NCBI GenBank assembly: GCA_965217095.1
Contig: OZ244235.1
Coordinates: 1,240,001-1,304,000 of the forward strand
Length of the DNA: 64,000 nucleotides
Reading direction: 5' to 3'
DNA from: CAYNZV01 sp965217095
Lineage (GTDB): Bacteria > Latescibacterota > UBA2968 > UBA8231
Of this stretch, positions 15,449 through 23,004 are shown piece by piece. The translations under genes and the position numbers were made by a program. The notes beneath the pieces are model-generated. The model had not been told where the DNA came from. It saw only the letters and a program-made list of their open reading frames with translations, and made no database searches. Each line of letters starts with the position of its first letter. Positions within the stretch are counted from its first letter, which is position 1.

Positions 15449-17161
15449 GTGACAACGGACACAACGGTCAAAACGGACACAACCAATCATACCAACGGTG
15501 GGGACGTGAACTACCTAAACGCCAGCTACAGCATCAAGTCATGGCTGCTTACCCTCGATCACAAGCGCATCGGCATTCTGTACTTGGTCACGACCACCTT
15601 GTTCTTCATGGTCGGCGGTGTATTCGCGACGCTGATTCGACTCGAGTTGCTGACCCCGGGGGGCGATCTGGTTGAGGCCGACACGTATAACAAACTGTTC
15701 ACGATGCACGGCGTGGCGATGATCTTCTTCTTTCTCATTCCCTCCGTGCCGGCTGTACTGGGAAACTTCGTCTTGCCGATCCAGATCGGCGCTAAGGATG
15801 TGGCATTCCCCAAGCTTAACCTTCTGAGCTGGTACTGCTTCATGTTCGGCGGCACCCTGGCCACGGTCGCCATCGTCATGGGCGGCGTCGACACCGGATG
15901 GACCTTCTATACGCCTTACAGCAGCACCTACTCCAGCTACTACGTGGCGCTGGCCCTTACCGGCGTATTCATCAACGGTTTCTCTTCCATCCTCACCGGT
16001 GTGAACTTCCTGACCACCGTCCACAAAATGCGGGCCCCGGGCATGACCTGGTTCCGACTGCCGCTCTTCATCTGGGCGCAGTACGCCACCAGCATCATCA
16101 TGATCCTGGGCACGCCGGTCGTGGCGATCACCCTCCTGCTCGTGGCCCTGGAGAACGTGTTCGGAATAGGGATTTTCGATCCCTCCCTCGGTGGTGACCC
16201 GATCCTGTTCCAGCACATGTTCTGGTTCTACTCACATCCGGCGGTCTACATCATGATCGTGCCCGGCTTCGGTGTGATCAGCGAGGTGATCGCCTGTTTC
16301 GCCCGCAAGCGCATTTTCGGTTACTCCTTTGTCGCTTTTTCAAGCCTCGCTATCGCGCTTCTCGGCTTTCTGGTATGGGGGCACCACATGTACACCACGG
16401 GTCAGTCCATGTACGCCAGCATGGTCTTCTCCTTCATCACATTCCTCATTGGGGTGCCCACCGCTGTCAAGATCTTCAACTGGACCGCCACCCTCTACAA
16501 GGGGTCGATCTCCCTGGAGACCCCCATGTACTACGCCTTGGGCTTCATAGGCCTGTTCATGATGGGTGGCCTCACCGGACTGTTTCTGGCCACCATCGCC
16601 GTGGACATCCATCTCCACGACACTTATTTCGTGGTCGCTCACTTTCACTTTGTTATGGTGGGAGGGATGGTGATGGCGTACCTGGCCGGAATCCACTTCT
16701 GGTGGCCGAAGATCACCGGGCGCGTCTACTCCGAAGGATGGGCCAAGACCAGTGCCCTTTTGATCTTCTTCGGATTCAACCTCACCTTCTTCCCCCAGTT
16801 CGTTCTCGGGTATCTGGGCATGCCGCGAAGATATCATGTATACCCGGAGGAATTTCAGATCCTAAACGTCATGTCCACGGCAGGAGCTTCTATTCTGGCC
16901 GCAGGCTACGGGATTCTTTTTGTCTACCTCTTTGCTTCCTTGTGGTCAGGCCGCAAAGCTGGACCGAACCCCTGGCGAGCCAAGGGGCTAGAGTGGGAGA
17001 TACCCTCCCCACCCGGTCCCCACAACTTCGATGCTACACCGATAGTAACGCAGGAAGCCTACGCCTACGAGGAAGAGGACGTCATTTTAATTAAGACCGA
17101 TGCGGGGGTGCGGGAAGTCCCAACAAGAAGAAAAACGCCCAGAAGAAGGCATGATAGATGA
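15449..17161 (+). CDS. coxA: Cytochrome c oxidase subunit I, A2-type heme-copper oxidase
   Basis: A 570-residue catalytic subunit carrying the heme a and heme a3-CuB centres, which reduces oxygen and pumps protons. Twelve membrane helices are expected. Landmarks: FTMHGVAMIFFF (heme a His), YSHPAVY at about residue 261 (CuB His and cross-linked Tyr), VWGHHMYTTG (two CuB His) and HDTYFVVAHFHFVM (heme ligands). The Glu of the D-channel is replaced and YS precedes the HP, which is the A2 class signature seen in Rhodothermus caa3. The start is GTG 15449 behind GGAAAGCAGG. The C-terminal tail is highly basic. The stop overlaps the coxC start. Confidence 0.95.
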   Translation: MTTDTTVKTDTTNHTNGGDVNYLNASYSIKSWLLTLDHKRIGILYLVTTTLFFMVGGVFATLIRLELLTPGGDLVEADTYNKLFTMHGVAMIFFFLIPSVPAVLGNFVLPIQIGAKDVAFPKLNLLSWYCFMFGGTLATVAIVMGGVDTGWTFYTPYSSTYSSYYVALALTGVFINGFSSILTGVNFLTTVHKMRAPGMTWFRLPLFIWAQYATSIIMILGTPVVAITLLLVALENVFGIGIFDPSLGGDPILFQHMFWFYSHPAVYIMIVPGFGVISEVIACFARKRIFGYSFVAFSSLAIALLGFLVWGHHMYTTGQSMYASMVFSFITFLIGVPTAVKIFNWTATLYKGSISLETPMYYALGFIGLFMMGGLTGLFLATIAVDIHLHDTYFVVAHFHFVMVGGMVMAYLAGIHFWWPKITGRVYSEGWAKTSALLIFFGFNLTFFPQFVLGYLGMPRRYHVYPEEFQILNVMSTAGASILAAGYGILFVYLFASLWSGRKAGPNPWRAKGLEWEIPSPPGPHNFDATPIVTQEAYAYEEEDVILIKTDAGVREVPTRRKTPRRRHDR

Positions 17162-17817
17162 GTTCGCACGCAGTAGCTCTGAATCACCAGTTCGACGATC
17201 TGCAGCAGCAGAACGCAGCCGCCAACATGGGGATGTGGGCGTTTATCGCCCAGGAAATCATGTTCTTCGGAGGACTCTTCGCGGGCTACACCGTATACCG
17301 CTATAAATATCTGGCTGCGTTCACGGAGGGCAGCAACCACCTCTCCATCGAGTGGGGCGCACTCAACACGGCAGTTTTGATCGCTAGCAGCTTTACCATG
17401 GCCATGGCAGTCCGCGCCGCCCAGCAGGGAATGAAGAACGGTATCCTCGGGTGGATTCTGACCACCATGGCCCTGGGAACGACTTTTCTAGTCGTCAAGT
17501 ACATCGAGTACTCCCACAAGTATCACGAAGGGCTGATTCCGGGAACATCCTTCTCCTCCGACAGTCCGATGGCTGGACAGCTGAAGATCTTCTTCTCCTT
17601 CTACTTTGCCATGACGGGGATGCACGCCCTGCACATGATCATTGGGCTGGGAATTATGATCTGGCTGATTCCGCGGATCCGCCGGGGCACCTATACGCGT
17701 GAATATTTTTCCCCGATTGAGAACTTCGGCCTCTACTGGCACTTCGTCGACATCGTTTGGATCTTCCTGTTTCCTCTGCTGTACCTGATCGGACGGGACC
17801 CATGGATAGTCATGTAG
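17158..17817 (+). CDS. coxC: Cytochrome c oxidase subunit III
   Basis: A 219-residue integral membrane subunit with five helices that stabilises subunit I and sustains proton uptake. NMGMWAFIAQEIMFFGGLFAG at the N-terminus and GLYWHFVDIVWIFLFPLLYL at the C-terminus are classic subunit III segments; the middle has GMHALHMIIGLGIM with conserved His. ATG overlaps the coxA stop (ATGA), and the last 16 bases overlap coxD. Confidence 0.94.
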   Translation: MSSHAVALNHQFDDLQQQNAAANMGMWAFIAQEIMFFGGLFAGYTVYRYKYLAAFTEGSNHLSIEWGALNTAVLIASSFTMAMAVRAAQQGMKNGILGWILTTMALGTTFLVVKYIEYSHKYHEGLIPGTSFSSDSPMAGQLKIFFSFYFAMTGMHALHMIIGLGIMIWLIPRIRRGTYTREYFSPIENFGLYWHFVDIVWIFLFPLLYLIGRDPWIVM

Positions 17818-18110
17818 TTCCGGTAAAGCTGTACGCGACGATCGTAGGGTGCCTGTTCATCCTCACTGCGATTACCGTTCTGGTAGCATTCGTCGAGCTG
17901 GGCGCCCTGAATACGCCCCTGGCTATTGGAATCGCCCTTCTCAAGGGAACGCTCGTCGTCCTGTTCTTCATGCACGTCCGCTACAACAGTCCGCTCATGT
18001 GGGTGTTTGCCGCCGGCGGGTTCTTCATGTTGCTCATTCTTTTGGCTCTGCTGATGCAGGACTATATGAGCCGTGGCTGGGAGCGGCCTCCAGCGGAATT
18101 CTTGCTCTAG
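17802..18110 (+). CDS. coxD: Cytochrome c oxidase subunit IV (small membrane subunit)
   Basis: A 102-residue protein with three transmembrane helices, corresponding to the prokaryotic subunit IV/CyoD-like family that closes caa3 operons. The KGTLVVLFFMHVRYNSPLMW segment is typical. ATG 17802 lies within the end of coxC, so translation is coupled. It is the last gene of the act-cox operon; convergent genes follow after a hairpin at 18224-18252. Confidence 0.9.
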   Translation: MDSHVVPVKLYATIVGCLFILTAITVLVAFVELGALNTPLAIGIALLKGTLVVLFFMHVRYNSPLMWVFAAGGFFMLLILLALLMQDYMSRGWERPPAEFLL

Positions 18111-18210
18111 ACCCAGTTCCCTGCTGCTAGATTGTCGTAGCTCTAATTCCCGCCCGTTACACATCCGGGGGCGGCACGGTCTGTACTGGCTGAGCTGTAC
18201 CGTGATACCA

Positions 18211-18252
18211 CCCAAAAAATGAAAGAGGCCGACCCACATGGGATCCGCCTCT
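18211..18252 (-). terminator. Terminator-like hairpin at the end of the bd-like cluster
   Basis: On the minus strand an imperfect stem with outer arms AGAGGC and GCCTCT (18224-18252) is followed by TTTCATTTTTTGGG. It lies between the convergent ends of coxD and the cupredoxin gene and mainly fits termination of the minus-strand cluster. The stem has three mismatches. Confidence 0.5.
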
Positions 18253-18304
18253 CGTTGTACTCGTTCGCGTACTGTCTGTCAGATCTTCAGCTGTTTTCGC
18301 CGCC

Positions 18305-19036
18305 TCATTTCTTCTTCTTCCTACTGGGCGGCTTGAGGCCGAAATTTACCGTCACCGCACCGTCCGCCACCTCGATCTCCTGAACCTGAGTCGTGAAGAA
18401 CTCGTGCCACGCTTCGACGGTGTATTTCCCCGGGGGTAGGTTCTCGATTGAGAAGCTGCCGTCGGCCGCACTCACGGCGAAGAAGGGGTGCAGCAGGACG
18501 CCGACATACGCCGCCATCCAGGGGTGTACGTCGCACTTGAAGGGGACCATGACCTCCGGCTGCGAAAACATCTTGCCCGGCACCGGCAGCTTCCTGATGC
18601 GGGCCGGCATGGCTTTGTTGAACTCCTCGTTGACCTTGGGCATCATGTGCACGTTGTGCATGATGCGGTCGCTGTTGAGGATCCTCAAGGGTTGTCCCAC
18701 CATCAAGCCCAGCACCCGCGGCGTGTACATACAGCCTACCTGATCCAGTTCCCCTGGTCTTCTGGGAGTTTCGAATGTCTGCCCCTCGAGGCCGGTCTTT
18801 ATGTACACGAAGGCGTTCTTCACGTTCTTGTCCGCATCGACGACGTAGCGCTCCGACATGTGCGGCTCTGTGTGTTTGGCCACGCAATCTGCATCGCTCT
18901 CCATCTTCACCGGCTTTGCCGGCGGAATCTTCTTCGCATCTATCTTCACGACACCGCTAATGGTGCCCGATACCGCGGGGCCGGCCGCCAGAGCGACGGC
19001 CGCGGCGATTGCGATTGAAAGCTTTCCAACACCCAT
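18305..19036 (-). CDS. Exported cupredoxin-like protein with C-terminal carboxypeptidase-regulatory-type domain
   Basis: A 243-residue periplasmic protein with a signal peptide (residues 1-23, cleaved near VSG-TISG). The middle has cupredoxin features: His in RIMHNVHMM and the group FKCDVHPWM (Cys, His, Met), which matches type-1 copper ligand spacing. The last 60 residues (ADGSFSIENLPPGKYTVEAW) form a small beta-sandwich of the carboxypeptidase-regulatory type. The C-terminus is RKKKK. A clear paralogue closes the second oxidase operon at 40702-41430. Position suggests an electron carrier or copper donor for the bd-like or cytochrome c proteins of this cluster; this is inference. Confidence 0.8.
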   Translation of the reverse strand: MGVGKLSIAIAAAVALAAGPAVSGTISGVVKIDAKKIPPAKPVKMESDADCVAKHTEPHMSERYVVDADKNVKNAFVYIKTGLEGQTFETPRRPGELDQVGCMYTPRVLGLMVGQPLRILNSDRIMHNVHMMPKVNEEFNKAMPARIRKLPVPGKMFSQPEVMVPFKCDVHPWMAAYVGVLLHPFFAVSAADGSFSIENLPPGKYTVEAWHEFFTTQVQEIEVADGAVTVNFGLKPPSRKKKK

Positions 19037-19180
19037 CTCATCCTCCTTCTACATTTGAGTTCTGTTGATTAGCCGGAACCTTATACGGCGCGAAAAACCC
19101 ATTCGTCGCATTGTTGTACGCAATTTGTACCTGGGTGAATCCTGCGGGACGGAGCTTTTCGCGTACCCGTTGCGAAACGG

Positions 19181-20863
19181 TCATTCGCTCCGACGCCGCA
19201 AGCTCCTCCTCGCCGCGAACTGCACGGCGATCGTCAGCAAGGCACCCGCCAGTGCGAGGAAGTAGGGCCTCCTGGAAGCGGGTTTCTCGAGGAGCAAATA
19301 GTACCAAGTGGATATCGAGCGTCGAGTACCCACCTCGCCGTTCCACCCGTCCAAGGCCGCAAAGCCGATCGGAATGAAAGCTCCCGGCTCGAGCTGGAGG
19401 TCGTTCTTATCCTTCGTGAGTAAAGATCTGTGGACCAATAGCTGGTAGCGACCGTCGGCATAGGCGATTCTGCCGCGCAAGTCCTGGGCATCGGCCGGCT
19501 GCTCTTGGAACCGGGTCATACCCTTCGCCCTTCCCTCTCTGACCTTCGCCGACACCCCCTCGCGCAGTTCCGGGGACGGAGATGGACTAGCTTCCCAGAC
19601 CCACGCGTATGCGGCGCGGCGCGCGTCACCCATGAGGAAGTGGGGGCGCTCTGCCCCCTCGGAGATCTTCGTGGGGAACTGCACGGCCAGAGCGTCGCCC
19701 AGCATCGATGCTCCCTGCTCTTCGTCTGACACGGCCGCGTCTTCGTCGCCCGCCTCGTCGACGGTAGCGAGGCTCAGAGAGGGGTCATGCCAGGTCAAGA
19801 GAATCGCCACCTCCTCCCCGTTGTGCATGGACTTGACGAAAACGGCCGTCACGGTGGGATCAAAAAGGCGAGGCTCGATGATCACCTGCCCAGCTAGCGG
19901 AAACATCGCACCCTCCCCCGCTCCCCAGCGCGGGTCGTCTGCGCTCTGTGGCAGTTCGCCTTCCACCAAGGCAGATTTCAGGACGATGGCGGCTTCCGGT
20001 TTCTCCGCCGGCGACAGGGAGCGCACGTAGTTGGCCAGGTGCCAGGTCTTGACGCGGATCTCGCGCATAGCATTGTCATACATCTCCTGCTGCTCAGGGG
20101 AGATCTCCTCCTCGTCCTCGATCATGATCTGAATGTCCTCGACCTCCATATCCATCGGAAAACCATCTTTGATCGAGGGCATGGGAGTCCCGGCCAGACC
20201 GGCCATGAAGCGCCTGTAGAGATCCTCCTGCGCATCCCCACCCCGAAATTGCCAGCTCATGGTCAGATCAGCCGGTCGCGTCGGAAACTTCCACTCATCT
20301 ACTAGAGTGAGACCCGAAGGGCCGTCGCCGCGTCCCTGCTCGCCGTGACACTTGGCGCATTCGAGCATCTCGAAGATTTTGCGTCCCTCTGACACACTTT
20401 CCTCAGAAGGAGGCACTCTATCCACCATCGCTATCTCCACGGGCGGTGCCGTGGCGCGCTCGAATTGCTTGGAGAAGGTCTTGAGGTAAGCCACGACGGC
20501 GCGCCGCTCCTCGTCGCTGAGCCCGGGCCACCCCGGCATAGAGGTGCCCGGCATACCGTCGGTGACGATGCGGAGCAGGTCGTCGTCGGTGGGCAACTCG
20601 CGCGACTCGGTGGAACGGATCTTGTACTGCCCCCGAGTGAAGTCCCGCGGGCGCGGGTTCAGGGTCTCGGCCCCAGAACCGTCGCCTTTTCCCTCCGCGC
20701 CGTGACAATGGGCGCACTTGTCGTCGTATATTTCCTTTCCTCGACCCAAGTCCCCGGCTGTAGCCTGCGCCTGAGCTTGTCCCATAACCCCAAGCGCCAG
20801 TGCGCTGGCCATGGCGACCGCAAACAGGGCGAGTTGTCTCGAATCGGGCATACTCACTCCCAT
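19181..20863 (-). CDS. Diheme cytochrome c with ethylbenzene-dehydrogenase-type heme b domain
   Basis: A 560-residue exported protein. After a signal peptide (to about residue 33) come two cytochrome c domains with CAHCHGAEG (about residue 51) and CAKCHGEQG (about residue 173). Between residues 310 and 500 lies a domain resembling the EB_dh/DOMON-like heme b-binding subunit of ethylbenzene and dimethylsulfide dehydrogenases (FPLAGQVIIEP, then AILLTWHDPS, then FQEQPADAQDLRGRIAYADGRY). One C-terminal membrane helix followed by RRSLRRRSE anchors it. The start overlaps the preceding gene by 10 bases; a second Met four codons in (20851) is equally possible. It probably carries electrons between membrane-bound partners at the outer face of the inner membrane. 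Confidence 0.8.
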   Translation of the reverse strand: MGVSMPDSRQLALFAVAMASALALGVMGQAQAQATAGDLGRGKEIYDDKCAHCHGAEGKGDGSGAETLNPRPRDFTRGQYKIRSTESRELPTDDDLLRIVTDGMPGTSMPGWPGLSDEERRAVVAYLKTFSKQFERATAPPVEIAMVDRVPPSEESVSEGRKIFEMLECAKCHGEQGRGDGPSGLTLVDEWKFPTRPADLTMSWQFRGGDAQEDLYRRFMAGLAGTPMPSIKDGFPMDMEVEDIQIMIEDEEEISPEQQEMYDNAMREIRVKTWHLANYVRSLSPAEKPEAAIVLKSALVEGELPQSADDPRWGAGEGAMFPLAGQVIIEPRLFDPTVTAVFVKSMHNGEEVAILLTWHDPSLSLATVDEAGDEDAAVSDEEQGASMLGDALAVQFPTKISEGAERPHFLMGDARRAAYAWVWEASPSPSPELREGVSAKVREGRAKGMTRFQEQPADAQDLRGRIAYADGRYQLLVHRSLLTKDKNDLQLEPGAFIPIGFAALDGWNGEVGTRRSISTWYYLLLEKPASRRPYFLALAGALLTIAVQFAARRSLRRRSE

Positions 20864-21594
20864 GTCCTCGGCACCTGGTCAGTGGCGTCGTACATGAAGA
20901 GGATGACCTGCCAAATCTCCTCCTCCGTTAACATCTCCTCCCAGGCGGGCATCGCCGAGCTCCACGGCGCCGAGACTTCGGGCAATCCCGGTCCCCCTTT
21001 GCTCACGCGCCAGAACACGAACGATTCCTGGAGCATCGCGATGGTCCCGGGATCTCTGAAGTCCGCCGGTGGGGGATTGAAGGCGTGGGCGAACATACCG
21101 TTGCCATCCAGGTCGTCGCCGTGGCAGAAGTGGCAGTTCTTGTAGTAGGTAGCCCGTCCGGCCTCCAGGTGCCGGTCGTAGTTCTCCTCATCGTGGCGCA
21201 GTGGGTTCTCCAGCCCGGCAAGGTCGATGTCTCGACCGCGGAACTGCATCATCGCTGGAGGCGCCGGGTGAACGGTCCTGAGCTCTGCCGGGGGATCGCT
21301 GCTGACGGACGTGTTGGAGAAGACGATAGCTGCTACCATCACCGGCAAGAGCGTAAAGACAACGATGCGGCGGCCGGCTTTGCCGTCGTCGACCAGCAGT
21401 TCTCGTATCGGTCGGACGAACTCCCCGAGCTTTTCGTTCTCGACGCCGATCTGCGACAAGATCCCGACGATGATGAGACCCATATACAGGTAGAGGATAA
21501 CCGCCGGCAGCGGGGGACTGATACCGTAGGCCAGGCCGACGTAACACACGGCCAACAGGATCAGCGCCTTGGAGAAACTCGAGAGCCGACTCAT
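20854..21594 (-). CDS. Membrane-anchored monoheme cytochrome c
   Basis: A 246-residue protein with two N-terminal hydrophobic segments (about residues 8-26 and 29-48), a further hydrophobic stretch near residues 74-92, and a periplasmic cytochrome c domain with CHFCHGDDLDGNG near residue 143. The C-terminal part ends with the mono-heme cytochrome pattern SAMPAWEEMLTEEEIWQVIL, where the Met is the likely second heme ligand. It lies 7 bases after the diheme cytochrome gene and overlaps the next gene, so it belongs to one transcription unit with the bd-like oxidase. Confidence 0.82.
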   Translation of the reverse strand: MSRLSSFSKALILLAVCYVGLAYGISPPLPAVILYLYMGLIIVGILSQIGVENEKLGEFVRPIRELLVDDGKAGRRIVVFTLLPVMVAAIVFSNTSVSSDPPAELRTVHPAPPAMMQFRGRDIDLAGLENPLRHDEENYDRHLEAGRATYYKNCHFCHGDDLDGNGMFAHAFNPPPADFRDPGTIAMLQESFVFWRVSKGGPGLPEVSAPWSSAMPAWEEMLTEEEIWQVILFMYDATDQVPRTWE

Positions 21595-21601
21595 GGTCTC
21601 C

Positions 21602-22987
21602 TCACTCGGCGCTTGCCGGCGCAGAACCCTTGAGGCTGGCCAGATAGGCGACCAGATCGCGAAATTGCCTCACCGTAATGACGTCGTCGAATTTGGGCAT
21701 CTTTGATTGCAGCAGAAGCCTGCGCCCGGTAAGGGTGGAGAGATCGCTCTTGGCGACCGTCAGGGTCGTGTCGGCGCTGCGGATCGTCAGGCTGGCCTCA
21801 TCCTCGCGCTCTATTGGGCCACTCACCGTTTTCCCGCCGCTGACGACGGCGCTGATCCAGAAGTACCCCCGCTTGGAAATCGACTGCGTATTGGCTATAG
21901 GTAAAAGCGCCAGATCGTTGCGTTGCACGATGCGCTCGGCACCCCCCGCGGCAGTTTCCTCCAGTGCCACTTCCTCCGTTTCCACCTCCACCTCCTCGTC
22001 TTCCTCCTCACCCCAACCCCAGTCGTCGTCCTCCTCTTCCTCCACCTGGTCCAGCTGCAACACCAGGGAGTCGCCCTCTTCCCTGACGAGCCTTCCGGTG
22101 AGTTCCTCGCCGTTTGCAAGGCTGAGTGTCGTCGATCCGTACCCCTGAACGATCTTGGCGTTGGGATCTAGGATCGACTCCTCCATGTAGTCCAACGTGT
22201 TGAGGGCCCCGATCTCCGTCAGGTCGGGGCCGACCTCCAGCACGACCTCGGCTGTGCCCACTCGGTGGCACTTGCTGCATTGCAACTCTTCGGCAAAGAC
22301 CACTTGACCCGCCTGAGGATCTCCCTGGGGTAGCTTCACGGGGACTGCAGCGGCCGCGGCAATGTCGATGGGCGGGACAACGGCCGTAACATCCGGTTCG
22401 CCGCCCTGGCTTTGGAGAAAGGCGATCAACGTTTCGATTTCCAGGGGGGAGAGGGCAAGCGGAGCCTTCCATGCCGGCGGCATTATGTTGCCGTACCCCT
22501 TTACCAGGTAGACCTCCGGCAGGTAAAGCGCTTCCACCAGATACTCCCGCGCCGACATGCCTTCCCGGCGTCCTCCGCCGACGATACCGATATTGCTCAG
22601 GTCCGGACAGCGCGGCGTCGTCGCTGACGCCCCGATGACGTGGCAGGTAGAGCATTTTCCCTTGCCGTAGAAGATCGACTTCCCCGCCGCGACAAATGCT
22701 TCCGGAGTGCGCTCGATGTCACTCACGGCCACGGCGGGACCGGAGCTGGACTGGGGGATGAGATTACCCAGCAGCGCGTAGGACCAGATCACCGCCAACG
22801 CGAACGTCGCCAGCCGCATCAGCTTGTCCCACACCGCCATGTTGACGCAGATTGCCAGGAACACCCACACCGACCACGACAGGATATTCTGGTCGGCCAG
22901 AGGGAAAGGCTCAGCTCCCACCAGGAAAGCCCCGAGGCTCACCAAAAGAAGGATGAAGAGGAGACTCTTGACAGCTGGATGGCGCAT
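21602..22987 (-). CDS. Diheme cytochrome c with acidic insertion
   Basis: A 461-residue protein with N-terminal membrane segments (about residues 7-25, 34-52 and 58-75), and two heme c sites: CSTCHVIGAS near residue 116 and CSKCHRVGTAE near residue 240. The second cytochrome domain is interrupted after LDPNAKIVQGYGSTTLSL by small beta modules of the LxxGxxxxGxxxxExxxxLxL kind, also known from planctomycete heme-binding domains, and by a run of about 35 residues that are mostly Glu and Asp with WGWG inside (residues 315-350). The MPKFDDVIT segment near the end holds the probable axial Met. It lies 17 bases after the bd-like subunit gene. Confidence 0.8.
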   Translation of the reverse strand: MRHPAVKSLLFILLLVSLGAFLVGAEPFPLADQNILSWSVWVFLAICVNMAVWDKLMRLATFALAVIWSYALLGNLIPQSSSGPAVAVSDIERTPEAFVAAGKSIFYGKGKCSTCHVIGASATTPRCPDLSNIGIVGGGRREGMSAREYLVEALYLPEVYLVKGYGNIMPPAWKAPLALSPLEIETLIAFLQSQGGEPDVTAVVPPIDIAAAAAVPVKLPQGDPQAGQVVFAEELQCSKCHRVGTAEVVLEVGPDLTEIGALNTLDYMEESILDPNAKIVQGYGSTTLSLANGEELTGRLVREEGDSLVLQLDQVEEEEDDDWGWGEEEDEEVEVETEEVALEETAAGGAERIVQRNDLALLPIANTQSISKRGYFWISAVVSGGKTVSGPIEREDEASLTIRSADTTLTVAKSDLSTLTGRRLLLQSKMPKFDDVITVRQFRDLVAYLASLKGSAPASAE

Positions 22988-23004
22988 GGATTATCCGTCC
23001 GCGC

